Assembly: GCA_964385695.1 (NCBI GenBank)
Contig: CAYLQA010000014.1
Coordinates: 1 to 60,496 of the forward strand
Source: CAYLQA01 sp964385695
Lineage (GTDB): Bacteria > Desulfobacterota > Desulfobulbia > Desulfobulbales > Desulfurivibrionaceae
Reading direction: 5' to 3'
Length of the DNA: 60,496 bases
This document shows positions 18,663 through 26,822 of the stretch, piece after piece. Position 1 is the stretch's first letter, and the number at the start of each line of letters is the position of its first letter. A program made the position numbers and the translations under genes. Under the pieces are notes generated by a model. It was not told the origin of the DNA. It did no database searches and saw nothing but the letters and a program-made list of their open reading frames with translations.

Positions 18663-19658
18663 ATGGAACCGACAGAAGACAAGCAAAATCCCAAGGAAGA
18701 GCAGGCCCAGCCGCAAGAAAAGGGTGAGCCGCCCAAGCCGGATACCTGCTACACCATTCAGTTTCGCCCCAGCGAACAACTCTTTTCCGCTGTTTCCGTG
18801 ATCAAAAACCTGAACCTTTGCGAAGTGGTCATGGCCCAGACCGATCATGGTCTGGAGCCTGCCACCATCCATGCCAAGGGCTGCCCCTGCCCGAAGCGTG
18901 AAGAGCCGGAAGGTAAGGGCACCTATACCCTGGTCCGCCGCGGCACCCGTGACGAGGTGGAAAAATTCACCCGCCTCATCGGCCGGGAAAAAGAGGCCTT
19001 TGATGTCTGCCAGCGCTTGATCGAAAAGCATCAACTGCCCATGAAGCTCATTAAGGTGGAACGCTTTTTCAACGGCAGCAAGATCATCTTTTACTTTACC
19101 GCGGAGAACAGGGTGGACTTTCGCGAACTGGTCAAGGACCTGGTCCAGGAGTTTCGCACCCGGGTAGAGATTCGCCAGATCGGCGTGCGCCACGAGACCA
19201 AGATGCTCGGCGGCTTGGGCTGCTGCGGCAGAGAACTCTGCTGCTCATCCTTTATCAAAAACTTTGCTCCGGTCTCCATCAAGATGGCCAAGGAGCAGGG
19301 CTTACCGCTCAATCCCTCCAAGATCTCAGGCATCTGCAACAGACTGCTCTGCTGTCTGACCTATGAGTTTGACACCTATCACTCGTTGAGGAAAAACATG
19401 CCCAAGCAGGGCAAGTCAATTACCCTTGATGGCCGGACCTACAAGGTATTGAAGCAAAATATCCTGAATGAGACCATCAATGTGATTGCCACGGATGAGA
19501 AGGATAAGCCCTTTGTCATGGAAAAACAGGATTGGCAACGGGCAAAACCGGCTCACCCGCCCCAGCAGAAAAAGGGTGAGGGCGGCCACAACACGAAGAA
19601 ATCGCACAAAACCAATAAACCTCCCGAGAAAAAGGGAGAGGGACACGATAAGAAATAA
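18663..19658 (+). CDS. ricT: PSP1-domain protein, RicT/YaaT family
   Basis: 331 residues. A charged, low-complexity N-terminus (1-30) and C-terminus (285-331, Lys/Pro rich) frame the PSP1 domain. The core motif RHETKMLGGLGCCGRELCCSSF with CNRLLCCLTYE holds the cysteine clusters that in Bacillus RicT bind iron-sulfur centres. In Bacillus, RicT with RicA and RicF steers RNase Y and phosphorelay activity; in proteobacteria its role is less clear. The stop codon is directly followed by the metG ATG, so both are one operon, a common arrangement. The start lies two bases after a stop and no strong ribosome-binding site is seen. Confidence 0.88.
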   Translation: MEPTEDKQNPKEEQAQPQEKGEPPKPDTCYTIQFRPSEQLFSAVSVIKNLNLCEVVMAQTDHGLEPATIHAKGCPCPKREEPEGKGTYTLVRRGTRDEVEKFTRLIGREKEAFDVCQRLIEKHQLPMKLIKVERFFNGSKIIFYFTAENRVDFRELVKDLVQEFRTRVEIRQIGVRHETKMLGGLGCCGRELCCSSFIKNFAPVSIKMAKEQGLPLNPSKISGICNRLLCCLTYEFDTYHSLRKNMPKQGKSITLDGRTYKVLKQNILNETINVIATDEKDKPFVMEKQDWQRAKPAHPPQQKKGEGGHNTKKSHKTNKPPEKKGEGHDKK

Positions 19659-21581
19659 ATGAGTTATTACATCACCACCCCGATATTTTACGTCAATGCC
19701 CAGCCCCATCTGGGCCATGCCTATTCCACCATCGTGGCCGATACCGTCTGCCGCTTTAAACGCCTGTGCGGCGAAGAAGTTCGCTTCCAGACCGGTACGG
19801 ACGAACACGGCGATAAAATCGTCCAATCGGCAGATGATGCCGAGGTCTCGGTCAAGGAGTATGTGGACAACATCTCCGACATGTTCCGCACGGCCTGGCC
19901 GCCTCTCTCTCTTGAGCCGGACAACTTCATCCGCACCACGGACCCGGAGCACATGGCCTTGGTGCAGAAAATTCTGCAGCAGGTCTATGACCAGGGCGAC
20001 ATCTACTTTTCCGAGTACACCGGACTTTACTGCAAGGGCTGCGAGCAGTTCATCACGGAAAAGGACCTGGTGGACGGCAAATGCCCGGATCACCAGACCG
20101 CACCGGATGAGATCAAGGAAGAAAACTACTTCTTTCGCATGGGCAAGTACCAGCAGTGGCTCATCGATCACATCAACAGCAACCCCGAGTTCATTACCCC
20201 GGAACGCTATAAAAACGAGATGCTCTCCTTTCTCAAGGAGCCGCTGGAAGATCTCTGCATTTCGCGCCCCACCAGTCGTTTGACCTGGGGTATCCCCCTG
20301 CCCTTTGATGAGAAATTTGTCACCTATGTCTGGTTTGACGCCCTGATCAACTACCTCACCGGCCTGGGCTACCCGGACGGAGAAAATTTCGGCAAATTCT
20401 GGCCCGTGGCCGAGCACGTCATTGCCAAGGATATCCTAAAGCCCCATGCCATATACTGGCCCACCATGCTCAAAGCCATGGGCATTAACCCCTACCAAAA
20501 GCTGCACGTACACGGCTACTGGAATTTGGGTGAGGCCAAGATGTCCAAGAGTCTCGGCAATGTGGTCCGCCCCACTGAGTTGGCAGAAGAATTCGGCGCG
20601 GATACGGTGCGCTATTTTCTTTTAAGAGACATGTCCTTCGGCCTTGATTCCTCCTACTCCACCGAGGCCTTGATCAACCGACGCAATTCGGATTTGGCCA
20701 ATGATCTGGGCAACCTCTTTTCCCGCTCCTTGACCATGGTCAAAAACTTTAGCGAGAGCAAGGTGCCCACACCAGGCTCCCTTACAGAGCAGGATCAGGA
20801 ACTCGCAGACGCTGCCGTGGCCATGATCGGCCAGTATCGCGAACATATGGAGGGCTTTGCCTTTAACCGCGCCCTGGCCTCGGTCTGGGAGGTAATCAGC
20901 CGGGCGAACAAGTATATCGTGACCAACGCCCCTTGGGAGCTGGCCAAGGACCCGGCAAACAAGGAGCGGCTTGATACCGTGCTCTACTCCCTGCTGGAGT
21001 CCCTGCGCCTTATCACCCTGACCCTGCATCCGATCATGCCCAAAACTACAGCCAAAATGGTTGCCGCCCTTGGTGTTGACGCCACTCCAAATCTTGATGA
21101 GCGCGGCAAGTGGGGCTTGCTTGAGCCCGGCTCCGCTGTCAACCTTGGCGAAGCACTGTTTCCGCGGCTGAAGAAAAAAGCGCAGCCCCAACAGAGTCAA
21201 AAGCCGGGCAAGAAAAAAGAAGGAAAAAAACAAAAGGAACAAAAGCAGCCCGAGCAGGAAGGCTTGATCAGCTTTGAGGATTTCCAGAACGTGGAGTTGC
21301 GGGTGGCTGAGATCACCGCCGCTGAAAGGATAAAAAAATCAGATCGCCTGCTCAAACTCACCGTTGTGGCGCCGGAAGAACGCACCATTGTCGCGGGTAT
21401 TGCCGAGCATTACGCCCCCGAAGATGTGGTGGGCAAAAAGGTCATCATCGTTGCCAACCTCAAGCCGGCCAAGCTCATGGGTGTTCCCTCTCAGGGCATG
21501 GTTCTGGCGGCAAAAGAGGGTGAGCGTCTCGTATTATCTACAGTGTCCGGCGATGTCAAACCGGGCAGCAAGGTTGCATAA
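19659..21581 (+). CDS. metG: Methionine-tRNA ligase
   Basis: 640 residues. Charges methionine tRNA in the cytoplasm. Class I motifs HLGH (17-20) and KMSKS (294-298) are intact. The zinc knuckle reads CKGCEQF…GKCPDH with a single pair of CxxC-like sites. Residues ~510-535 are a Lys/Gln-rich linker, and residues ~540-640 form the EMAP-II-like tRNA-binding domain (SFEDFQNVELRVAEI) that makes the enzyme a dimer in other species. It follows ricT with no gap. The next gene is 254 bp away behind a structured intergenic stretch. Confidence 0.97.
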   Translation: MSYYITTPIFYVNAQPHLGHAYSTIVADTVCRFKRLCGEEVRFQTGTDEHGDKIVQSADDAEVSVKEYVDNISDMFRTAWPPLSLEPDNFIRTTDPEHMALVQKILQQVYDQGDIYFSEYTGLYCKGCEQFITEKDLVDGKCPDHQTAPDEIKEENYFFRMGKYQQWLIDHINSNPEFITPERYKNEMLSFLKEPLEDLCISRPTSRLTWGIPLPFDEKFVTYVWFDALINYLTGLGYPDGENFGKFWPVAEHVIAKDILKPHAIYWPTMLKAMGINPYQKLHVHGYWNLGEAKMSKSLGNVVRPTELAEEFGADTVRYFLLRDMSFGLDSSYSTEALINRRNSDLANDLGNLFSRSLTMVKNFSESKVPTPGSLTEQDQELADAAVAMIGQYREHMEGFAFNRALASVWEVISRANKYIVTNAPWELAKDPANKERLDTVLYSLLESLRLITLTLHPIMPKTTAKMVAALGVDATPNLDERGKWGLLEPGSAVNLGEALFPRLKKKAQPQQSQKPGKKKEGKKQKEQKQPEQEGLISFEDFQNVELRVAEITAAERIKKSDRLLKLTVVAPEERTIVAGIAEHYAPEDVVGKKVIIVANLKPAKLMGVPSQGMVLAAKEGERLVLSTVSGDVKPGSKVA

Positions 21582-21835
21582 AGCTTAATCCGTGACGACA
21601 CGAATCAGATAGACAGTTTATGCCTGTTACGTTTACGACAAAAAACAACCAATTTTCCCCGACTGGCCTGCAACCAATTAAGGTACGTCGCCTTACAGGG
21701 CGTCCGCCAACTACCCGTCTACTTCGGAGTCTCGCGGGCTCGCTTACCTGTCGGAAACTCTTTGATATCCACAAGGATAATCAAAGTCGTTCCCTCCGCG
21801 TATTCGGGTAGCTGACAAACGCTCACAGATTCAGC
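21582..21835. other. GC-rich structured intergenic stretch
   Basis: 254 bp without a plausible gene. A 27-bp hairpin lies at 21760-21786 (CTTTGATATCC, loop ACAA, GGATAATCAAAG). The segment 21675-21760 has several short GC-rich complementary blocks (ACGTCGCC…GGGCGTCCGCC, GACTCC-like blocks). It does not match the c-di-GMP, SAM or T-box riboswitch patterns I know. It could be a dispersed repeat or a leader of the gene at 21836. Confidence 0.4.
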
Positions 21836-22567
21836 ATGAAAAAGAAAAACTCCACCGATTCAGCTACGTTTTTTTCAAAAACCGAGGCGCAGGCCAAAGA
21901 TCATCCTGTCCGCGCTTTGCAATTGAACGGGCAAGGCGAGCGCCAGCTCGGCCTTTTGCTTGTGGGCGAGGATCTTTCCCCTGGAGAAATCCGGGCGGCC
22001 TTGGGCAAGCTTTCTTTGAGCGCTGCCAAAAAGTCAGGCGCTCCAAGCAAAGATAAAGCCTCCAGCCAGGCTACCGACCGCAGCCAGCTGCTCGAACTGC
22101 TCACAACGGAGTTGGATCGGGTCAGCCGCACCCGCCTGCCCTGTGCCCTCTTGCTTTTAGGCCTTGAGGCAAAGGGCAAGAAGGACAATGGCGCCATGGA
22201 GCTTATCGGCGCAACCGTTGCCGATCACCTGCATCAGGTAGACATCCTGGCCCAAGTCGAGGCCGGCACCTATGCCCTGGTCCTGCCCGGCACCAACACC
22301 GGCAAGGCCATCAAAAAGGCCAAGCAACTCAAACAGGCCGTCTTAGAGCAACAACATCTGCCGCTGGGGATGGGCATTGCCATCTGCCACGCCTACGACA
22401 ACCTGGACCAAGACACCTTTCTTGCGGCAGCGCAAACGGAACTGTGCCGCTCCCATGAAGAGGGCGATGGTGCGATCTGCCACGGCTCTTTGGGCAGCCA
22501 GGATGACTCCTGCCAGGTAACGGTGGAAGAACGCGAACAACTTTTTAGTTTCCTGCAAAAGGGATAA
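21836..22567 (+). CDS. Degenerate GGDEF-domain protein
   Basis: 243 residues. After a variable N-terminal half, residues ~80-205 show the layout of a diguanylate cyclase domain (LLELLTTELDRVSRTRLPCALLLLGLE… VADHLHQVDILAQVEAGTYALVLPGT… LPLGMGIAICHAY). The catalytic GG(D/E)EF loop is replaced by EAGTYALVLP, and the inhibitory RxxD site is missing, so it cannot make c-di-GMP by the known mechanism. It may bind a nucleotide or act as a scaffold. The next gene, 23 bp downstream, is an FlhG/MinD-like ATPase, suggesting a paired role in cell-pole or flagellar positioning; that is inference. Confidence 0.68.
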   Translation: MKKKNSTDSATFFSKTEAQAKDHPVRALQLNGQGERQLGLLLVGEDLSPGEIRAALGKLSLSAAKKSGAPSKDKASSQATDRSQLLELLTTELDRVSRTRLPCALLLLGLEAKGKKDNGAMELIGATVADHLHQVDILAQVEAGTYALVLPGTNTGKAIKKAKQLKQAVLEQQHLPLGMGIAICHAYDNLDQDTFLAAAQTELCRSHEEGDGAICHGSLGSQDDSCQVTVEEREQLFSFLQKG

Positions 22568-22590
22568 CCCCCGCAGACAAGGGAAGCATC

Positions 22591-23352
22591 ATGACGAATA
22601 TGAACAACAATCATTTTCCTAAAATTATCTGCATCAGCAGCGGCAAGGGCGGGGTGGGCAAAACATCGTTCACGGTCAACCTCTCCACCTCCCTGGCCCA
22701 AAAGGGCAAAAAGGTACTGCTGATAGACGGCGATCTCGGCCTTGCCAATGTGGATGTGGTTTTAGGCCTTAACGTGCGCCACACCATTCGGGAGACCATT
22801 GAAGAGGGGCGCGATCTGGCCGCCTCCATCATTGAGATCATTCCCGGTTTTTCCGTGTTGCCCGCAAGCTCCGGTGTGCCGGAGATGGCCAATCTCTCCT
22901 ATGAAGAGCAGCTCTTTCTGACCAACTCCCTTGAGGAGATCATCGACCAGTATGACTATGTGCTGGTGGATACGGCGGCGGGCATTGGTGATTCCGTCCT
23001 GTGGTTTAACACCTGGGCTACGGAAAACATTGTCGTACTTACGCCGGACCCCACCTCTCTCACCGATGCCTATGCCCTGATCAAGGTGCTCAGCACCCGG
23101 CATGAGAAAAACCGCTTTCTCCTCATGATAAACAGTGTAAAATCTAAAAAAGAAGGCAACGAGGTCTTCCAGAACATGAGCATGGTCTTGGAGAAATTTC
23201 TCCAGATCAAGCCCAGGGTGCTCGGCACCATGCCACAGGACAGCAACGTGGCCAAGGCGGTGCGCCAACAAAAACCATTTCTTCTCGGCGCTCCGCAAAG
23301 CCGGGCCAGCCGTGAAATCTATGCAATAAGCGATAGGATCTTAACCTTATAA
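22591..23352 (+). CDS. MinD/ParA-family ATPase, FlhG-like
   Basis: 253 residues. Deviant Walker A SGKGGVGKTSFTVNLS at the N-terminus, switch I DGDLGLANVDVVLGL, and Walker B YVLVDTAAGIGDSVLWF are all present. This sequence type is closest to FlhG/YlxH proteins that count and place flagella, or to MinD-like pole organisers. There is no evident amphipathic membrane-targeting helix at the C-terminus (SREIYAISDRILTL). GGGAAG lies just before the ATG. Followed by yggT and divIVA, which fits a cell-pole or division neighbourhood. No flagellar gene lies in the window to decide between the roles. Confidence 0.87.
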   Translation: MTNMNNNHFPKIICISSGKGGVGKTSFTVNLSTSLAQKGKKVLLIDGDLGLANVDVVLGLNVRHTIRETIEEGRDLAASIIEIIPGFSVLPASSGVPEMANLSYEEQLFLTNSLEEIIDQYDYVLVDTAAGIGDSVLWFNTWATENIVVLTPDPTSLTDAYALIKVLSTRHEKNRFLLMINSVKSKKEGNEVFQNMSMVLEKFLQIKPRVLGTMPQDSNVAKAVRQQKPFLLGAPQSRASREIYAISDRILTL

Positions 23353-23399
23353 AACGCAGAACCTATCCTGATTTTTTTTACAAAAGAGGCAAATAAGCT

Positions 23400-23699
23400 A
23401 TGTATGTAGTTGGTAACTTTATCGGCGCCCTAGCCACCCTGATTGACTTTGTTTTAAGCGCATATATGTGGATCATCATCGGCCGGGCCATTATCTCCTG
23501 GGTCAATGCCGACCCCTATAACCCCATTGTTCGATTCCTTTACGAGGTCACGGAGCCGCTTCTCTCTCGAATCCGGCGGCTGGTCCCTTTTTTCGGCGGC
23601 GGAATAGATTTTTCCCCCATGATTTTGATTCTTGGTATCATGTTTTTACGAAGCTTTTTAGTCCCCACCCTGCAGCAACTGGCGCGTACAATAGGGTAA
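23400..23699 (+). CDS. yggT: YggT family membrane protein
   Basis: 99 residues with two hydrophobic helices (about 5-30 and 70-90) around a conserved loop (RAIISWVNADPYNPIVRFLYEVTEPLLSRIRRLVP). YggT proteins are widespread inner-membrane proteins linked to osmotic tolerance and often encoded beside divIVA and the YggU protein, exactly as here. The ATG at 23400 is only weakly preceded by AGGCAAATAAGCT. Confidence 0.88.
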   Translation: MYVVGNFIGALATLIDFVLSAYMWIIIGRAIISWVNADPYNPIVRFLYEVTEPLLSRIRRLVPFFGGGIDFSPMILILGIMFLRSFLVPTLQQLARTIG

Positions 23700-23747
23700 T
23701 AAGAGACAAGCGGTGTGACGTTGTCACGCGGCAAAGGAGCCAAAGGC

Positions 23748-24635
23748 ATGACATTTTCAGCGCAAGAAATCCAGGCCCAACAGTTTCACGTCCGCTTCCG
23801 CGGATTTGATGTGGAAGAGGTGGATGACTTTCTCGAGAAAGTCGCCTCGGCCTTTGACGAAATAAACGATGAGAACCAACGCCTCAAAACTCAGCTTGAA
23901 ACCCTAGAGCAGGAACTGGCCACCTATCACAGCCAGGAAAAATCCTTCCAAAGCGCAATGGTCGCAGCGCAAAGCATTGCCGAAGAGATGAAGGAAAAGA
24001 GTAAAAAAGAGGCGGAAGATGTCCTGGCCGCAGCCCGTGAAGAATCGCAAAAGTTCCAGGAGGATGCCCATGCCGAGGTAGCCACCCTGGAAAAGGACCT
24101 TGATCGCCTCAAGGAACTCAAGGGCAAGGTGCAGGATGATATGCGCCAACTGCTCAACTCCTACCTTGCCATGTTGGAGGCACCCGCAGGCGAGGCCGCG
24201 GCGGCAATTGTTGACGAAGCACTGCCCCCTCTGGAGCCCATTGCAGAAGCGGAGGAGGCGGCACCCAGCGTCATGGACGAAACGCTGCTTACCCCTGAAG
24301 CCGAAGCTCCTGTTGAAGAGGAAGAGGGCGACCTTTCCGACCTCTATGTCAAAATCGACCTGCCCGATGATTTTGACGCAGGTGATATCCCCGAGGCCGT
24401 TGACAGCCCGCAGGATATGGAACTGCCCCCCATGCCGGACAGCGACCTTTTAAACCTGACCGACGACGATGACGAAGAACCCGCCGGCATTCCGGACCTT
24501 GAAGGCGATATGGTCTTTACCCTGGAGGACCCACTGGATGAAGAGCATGAGCCGAGTATCTCCTTTGGCGAGGAGCAAGAGGAAAAGAAGTCCGAGTTAG
24601 AGGATGATTTCGATCCCAACGAATCTCCGCTGTAA
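23748..24635 (+). CDS. divIVA: DivIVA-domain protein
   Basis: 295 residues from ATG 23748, chosen because AAAGGAGCCAAAGGC precedes it and the DivIVA fold begins there (MTFSAQEIQAQQFHVRFRGFDVEEVDDFLEKVASAF). Residues ~35-150 are coiled coil (many Lys/Glu heptads), and residues 155-295 are acidic with many Asp/Glu/Pro and predicted disordered. DivIVA recognises curved membranes and recruits polar or septal proteins. The long acidic tail is unusual for the short Gram-positive form. A 23-bp near-palindrome (centre ~23719) precedes the gene after yggT. Confidence 0.87.
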   Translation: MTFSAQEIQAQQFHVRFRGFDVEEVDDFLEKVASAFDEINDENQRLKTQLETLEQELATYHSQEKSFQSAMVAAQSIAEEMKEKSKKEAEDVLAAAREESQKFQEDAHAEVATLEKDLDRLKELKGKVQDDMRQLLNSYLAMLEAPAGEAAAAIVDEALPPLEPIAEAEEAAPSVMDETLLTPEAEAPVEEEEGDLSDLYVKIDLPDDFDAGDIPEAVDSPQDMELPPMPDSDLLNLTDDDDEEPAGIPDLEGDMVFTLEDPLDEEHEPSISFGEEQEEKKSELEDDFDPNESPL

Positions 24636-24640
24636 AAGAC

Positions 24641-24937
24641 ATGCACTGTCTCACCGAGCAGCCGGATGGCTCGCTCATCCTCTTGGTCTATGTACAACCC
24701 AAGGCATCAAGAAACCGCATCGTCGGCCTGCACGGCGATGCGGTAAAAATATCCATCACCGCCCCGCCCGTGGACGGCAAGGCCAACGCTGGTGTCATCA
24801 AACTCCTGGCCAAATTTTTCCACCTGCCAAAGTCAGCCATCACCATTATCAGCGGCGAGTCAAGCCGCAGCAAAAGGCTTCGCCTTGAAGGCATCGAGCC
24901 TGACAAAGCCCACGCCCTTCTCAGCCCCTGCCTCTAA
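24641..24937 (+). CDS. DUF167 (YggU) family protein
   Basis: 98 residues. The family core is clear: YVQPKASRNRIVGLHGDAVKISITAPPVDGKANAGVIKLLAKFFHLPKSAITIISGESSRSKRLRLEG. These small proteins occur in nearly all bacteria beside yggT and divIVA; structures show an alpha-beta fold but no reaction is known. The ATG at 24641 lies five bases after the divIVA stop, so it is translated from the same message. Confidence 0.9.
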   Translation: MHCLTEQPDGSLILLVYVQPKASRNRIVGLHGDAVKISITAPPVDGKANAGVIKLLAKFFHLPKSAITIISGESSRSKRLRLEGIEPDKAHALLSPCL

Positions 24938-25048
24938 TTTTCCTTTCGCTTTTCCTAACAAAAAAATCTTTGCTATAGTAGAGGCAGAGCAGGTGAAACA
25001 ATTACCCGTTGTTCAGGCCTTACCAAGCATCATCCTCAAGGGGATACC

Positions 25049-25576
25049 ATGCGCCAAACCATACGGATCGCCACAAACAGCCGCGAAGAATTAATCGATA
25101 TCACTGGTGAGGTTTTAGCCGTTGGGCAGGAAAGCGGCATCCGAAACGGCCTTGTCTCCGTATACGCCCAAGGTGCCACAGGGGCGATCATGATTGAGAT
25201 TCCCCGTGGCAAGCCACGTGGAATCTCGGTATGTAAGGAAGTTAACTTTATAGCATTCGCTCACTTACCCCACTGCAAGCAGCGGGGAATGTGTTTCGCT
25301 TTGCATGTTCAGGAAAACTGCGATGAATCCGTGCAGACGGATGTGGTCAACCTGTTACGGCAAATCATCCCCCAGGGCGTATGGCTCCATGACCAGCAGG
25401 ACGGCAATGGCGATGCCCACCTGAAGGCAGGATTGGTTGGGCCGTCCGAGTCCATTCCTATTATCGATGGCGAATTAGGGCTTTCCCGCTGGCAGAATAT
25501 CTTTTTTTGCGAATTTGACGGGCCGCGCGCCGAACGCCGCATCGTCTGCACCATTATTGCCGACTCACAGCCGTAA
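25049..25576 (+). CDS. yjbQ: YjbQ/UPF0047 protein with an in-frame 38-codon insertion
   Basis: 175 residues, against about 138 usual for YjbQ (secondary thiamine-phosphate synthase-type). N-terminal part (RNGLVSVYAQGATGAIMI) and C-terminal part (QENCDESVQTDVVNLL, HDQQDGNGDAHLKAGLVGPSESIPI, GELGLSRWQNIFFCEFDGPR) align with the family. Between them, bases 25196-25309 encode 38 residues absent from relatives (EIPRGKPRG… CFALHV), the translation of a hairpin-bearing repeat. The insertion keeps the frame but splits a core beta strand from the conserved NEN.D segment, so folding and activity are in doubt. The gene is followed by an M28 peptidase nine bases later. Confidence 0.82.
   Translation: MRQTIRIATNSREELIDITGEVLAVGQESGIRNGLVSVYAQGATGAIMIEIPRGKPRGISVCKEVNFIAFAHLPHCKQRGMCFALHVQENCDESVQTDVVNLLRQIIPQGVWLHDQQDGNGDAHLKAGLVGPSESIPIIDGELGLSRWQNIFFCEFDGPRAERRIVCTIIADSQP
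25196..25309. mobile_element. 114-bp hairpin-rich repeat inserted in frame in yjbQ
   Basis: Two hairpins: 25196-25227 (15-bp arms with one mismatch, loop AA) and 25268-25287 (9-bp arms, one mismatch, loop AA). The end nearest each side reads ATTCCCCG and its reverse complement CGGGGAAT, so the element has terminal inverted repeats. It is an exact multiple of three. The form resembles non-autonomous elements with subterminal palindromes (such as IS200/IS605-derived PATEs or REPINs); no transposase is present here. Confidence 0.72.
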
Positions 25577-25584
25577 CAGTTGCC

Positions 25585-26610
25585 ATGACGCCTCTCAAGA
25601 TAAAGCCCCAAGGGCAAAAACAGTGGCGTTGGGTAGGCATCCGGCTTGCGATTATCATACTTTTTATCATGGCTACATTATCATTCTCCATAGGCATGCC
25701 CGGCAGCTCTTTTTCAGGCAACCTCCCTCCTCTGTCTGCGGCAGAGATTAGGGTGGCCGAGAACCTGAAAACCCATGTCCAAACCCTGGCCGGCGATATC
25801 GGCCAGCGCAACATCTGGACACCGGGCAGCATGGAGGCCAGCGAACGTTACATCAGTGAGGTTTTCAAAAAAAGCGGCTATGAGCTCAGCTTCCAGGAAT
25901 TCACTTACCAGGGCAGGAAAAGCCGCAATATTGAGGTGGAAAAGCCGGGCAAGAGTGATGAAATCCTGATCATCGGCGCCCATTACGATTCCGTACTGGG
26001 CAGCCCCGGGGCCAACGACAACGCCTCGGGCGTTGCCAGCCTGCTGGAGCTTGCCCGCCTGCTGGCTTCGCGAGAGTCCTTTTACACCATCCGCCTGGTT
26101 GCCTTTGCCAATGAGGAGCCGCCCTTTTACTACACCGCCGAGATGGGCAGCAGCTTTTATGCCAAACGCTGCAAGGAACGCAAAGAAAAGATTATCGGCA
26201 TGCTCTCCCTTGAGACCATGGGCCACTATGTGGATGAAGCAAAAAGCCAGAAATACCCCTTTCCCCTCAGCCTGTTTTACCCGGACAGGGCAAACTTTGT
26301 GGCCTTTGTCGGCAACCTGGCCTCACGGAATCTGGTACGCCAGATGATCGGCGATTTCCGGCGTACGGCCCGCTTCCCGTCCGAGGGGTTGGCAGCCCCG
26401 GAATTTGTCATAGGGGTGGGTTGGTCGGATCACTGGTCCTTCTGGCAGGAGGGCTACCCGGCCCTGATGCTTACAGACACCGCCTTTTTCCGCTCGCCCC
26501 ATTACCACACAGCTGCGGACACCCCGGAAAAACTGCAATACGATGCCATGGCCAGAATCACCATGGGCATGAGTAAGGTTGTGTCGCAACTGAAAGGAAT
26601 CGGAAAGTAA
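25585..26610 (+). CDS. Membrane-anchored M28 family metallopeptidase
   Basis: 341 residues. One membrane segment at residues ~18-38 anchors a periplasmic peptidase domain. Zinc ligands are recognisable as HYDSV, GANDNASG, FANEEPP, ETMG and a final HYHTAADTP, in the order used by M28 aminopeptidases. It probably trims short peptides from the cell envelope. The following DUF2905 gene overlaps its stop by one base (TAATG), which indicates coupled translation. The yjbQ stop is eight bases upstream. Confidence 0.88.
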   Translation: MTPLKIKPQGQKQWRWVGIRLAIIILFIMATLSFSIGMPGSSFSGNLPPLSAAEIRVAENLKTHVQTLAGDIGQRNIWTPGSMEASERYISEVFKKSGYELSFQEFTYQGRKSRNIEVEKPGKSDEILIIGAHYDSVLGSPGANDNASGVASLLELARLLASRESFYTIRLVAFANEEPPFYYTAEMGSSFYAKRCKERKEKIIGMLSLETMGHYVDEAKSQKYPFPLSLFYPDRANFVAFVGNLASRNLVRQMIGDFRRTARFPSEGLAAPEFVIGVGWSDHWSFWQEGYPALMLTDTAFFRSPHYHTAADTPEKLQYDAMARITMGMSKVVSQLKGIGK

Positions 26611-26810
26611 TGCAGAAAGCCCTGATCATCATAGGCCTTGCCCTGCTCGCAGTCGGCCTTGGCTGGCCCTGGCTGAGCAAGATTCCATTTGGCCGCCTGC
26701 CCGGGGATATCATCATCAACCGCCCGGGCTTTAAGGTTTATATCCCCATCACCACCATGGTCGTGATCAGCTTAGCGATCAGCCTGCTCTCCTGGCTCTT
26801 TCGCAAATAG
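26610..26810 (+). CDS. DUF2905 membrane protein
   Basis: 66 residues with two hydrophobic helices (about 2-20 and 46-62) and the family segment GRLPGDIIINRPGFKVYIPITTMVVISL. DUF2905 proteins are small inner-membrane proteins of unknown function. Its ATG overlaps the peptidase stop. It ends 12 bp before the stop of the convergent cereblon-like gene. Confidence 0.85.
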   Translation: MQKALIIIGLALLAVGLGWPWLSKIPFGRLPGDIIINRPGFKVYIPITTMVVISLAISLLSWLFRK

Positions 26811-26822
26811 CTTGCGACCCAT

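Noticed and set aside
21582..21835. c-di-GMP riboswitch before the GGDEF-like gene
   Set aside because: The conserved CACGCACAGGGCAAACC core is absent.
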